From an uncultured Blautia sp. (GTDB taxonomy: Bacteria; Bacillota; Clostridia; Lachnospirales; Lachnospiraceae): 5,820 nucleotides of DNA. Positions 5,793 through 5,820 of the stretch are shown piece after piece. A model generated the notes under the pieces. That model was not told where the DNA came from, searched no databases, and worked only from the letters and a program-made list of their open reading frames with translations. The translations under genes and the position numbers were made by a program. The stretch is from the NCBI GenBank assembly GCA_900552095.1, contig URYM01000122.1, positions 1-5,820 on the forward strand, given 5' to 3'. Positions within the stretch are counted from its first letter, which is position 1; the number at the start of each line of letters is the position of its first letter.

Positions 5793-5820
5793 CTGTCTCT
5801 TATACACATCTGACGCTGCC
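5793..5820 (-). other. Nextera/Tn5 sequencing adapter (non-biological), inverted copy
   Basis: The final 28 bases are CTGTCTCTTATACACATCT (5793-5811, reverse complement of the Tn5 mosaic end) followed by GACGCTGCC, the reverse complement of the read-1 adapter. It is the inverted match of the left end. Genomic sequence ends at 5792, inside the wzt gene. Reading frames on the - strand that begin here (MCIRDR, MYKRQ) are artefacts. Confidence 0.97.

Noticed and set aside
5192..5809. A 205-residue - strand protein starting MCIRDR, and a shorter one starting MYKRQ
   Set aside because: Both begin in the right-hand adapter and lie antisense to the ATPase gene, which has complete ABC motifs.
24..5811. 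A transposon bounded by 19-bp inverted repeats
   Set aside because: The repeats are the engineered Tn5 mosaic ends of the Nextera kit, joined to read-1 adapter and index sequence. No transposase is present and the genes inside are chromosomal housekeeping and glycan genes.

Overview
This is a bacterial chromosomal fragment with sequencing adapter at both ends. Bases 1-42 and 5793-5820 match the Illumina Nextera (Tn5) read-1 adapter in inverted orientation, and bases 2-9 look like an i5 index. The biological insert is therefore about 43-5792. All genes lie on the + strand, tightly packed, with strong AGGAG-type ribosome binding sites and moderate GC. The gene content (cdaA-cdaR, an HPr with both His15 and Ser46, a Wzm/Wzt exporter) points to a Bacillota/Clostridia organism, most likely Lachnospiraceae-like. 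That assignment is inference from gene style, not from a marker gene.

Left half (45-2922): a truncated two-helix membrane protein of unknown function comes first. It is followed by cdaA, the membrane diadenylate cyclase that makes the second messenger c-di-AMP, then cdaR, its YbbR-domain membrane partner, whose start overlaps the end of cdaA. A small HPr-family phosphocarrier gene follows after 13 bases. The spacing suggests one transcription unit. In many Bacillota glmM follows cdaA-cdaR; here the next gene is the HPr gene.

Middle (2923-2990): a 68-base gap holds a perfect 10-bp-stem hairpin that probably marks the boundary between the two transcription units.

Right half (2991-5792): rfbC (dTDP-4-dehydrorhamnose 3,5-epimerase), an ABC-2 polysaccharide exporter permease (Wzm/TagG type) and its ATPase (Wzt/TagH type, cut at the window end). 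This looks like the start of a cell-surface polysaccharide cluster, perhaps for a rhamnose-containing glycan. The permease carries an unusual extra N-terminal region of about 200 residues, predicted to place a beta-rich domain outside the cell. This is the most interesting structural feature here.

I see no CRISPR array, tRNA, rRNA, phage gene, toxin-antitoxin pair or natural mobile element. Nothing supports a wholly new multi-gene system. The points worth a second look are the permease fusion, the unknown membrane protein before cdaA, the cysteine-containing HPr next to the c-di-AMP genes, and the adapter ends, which could be mistaken for transposon termini.
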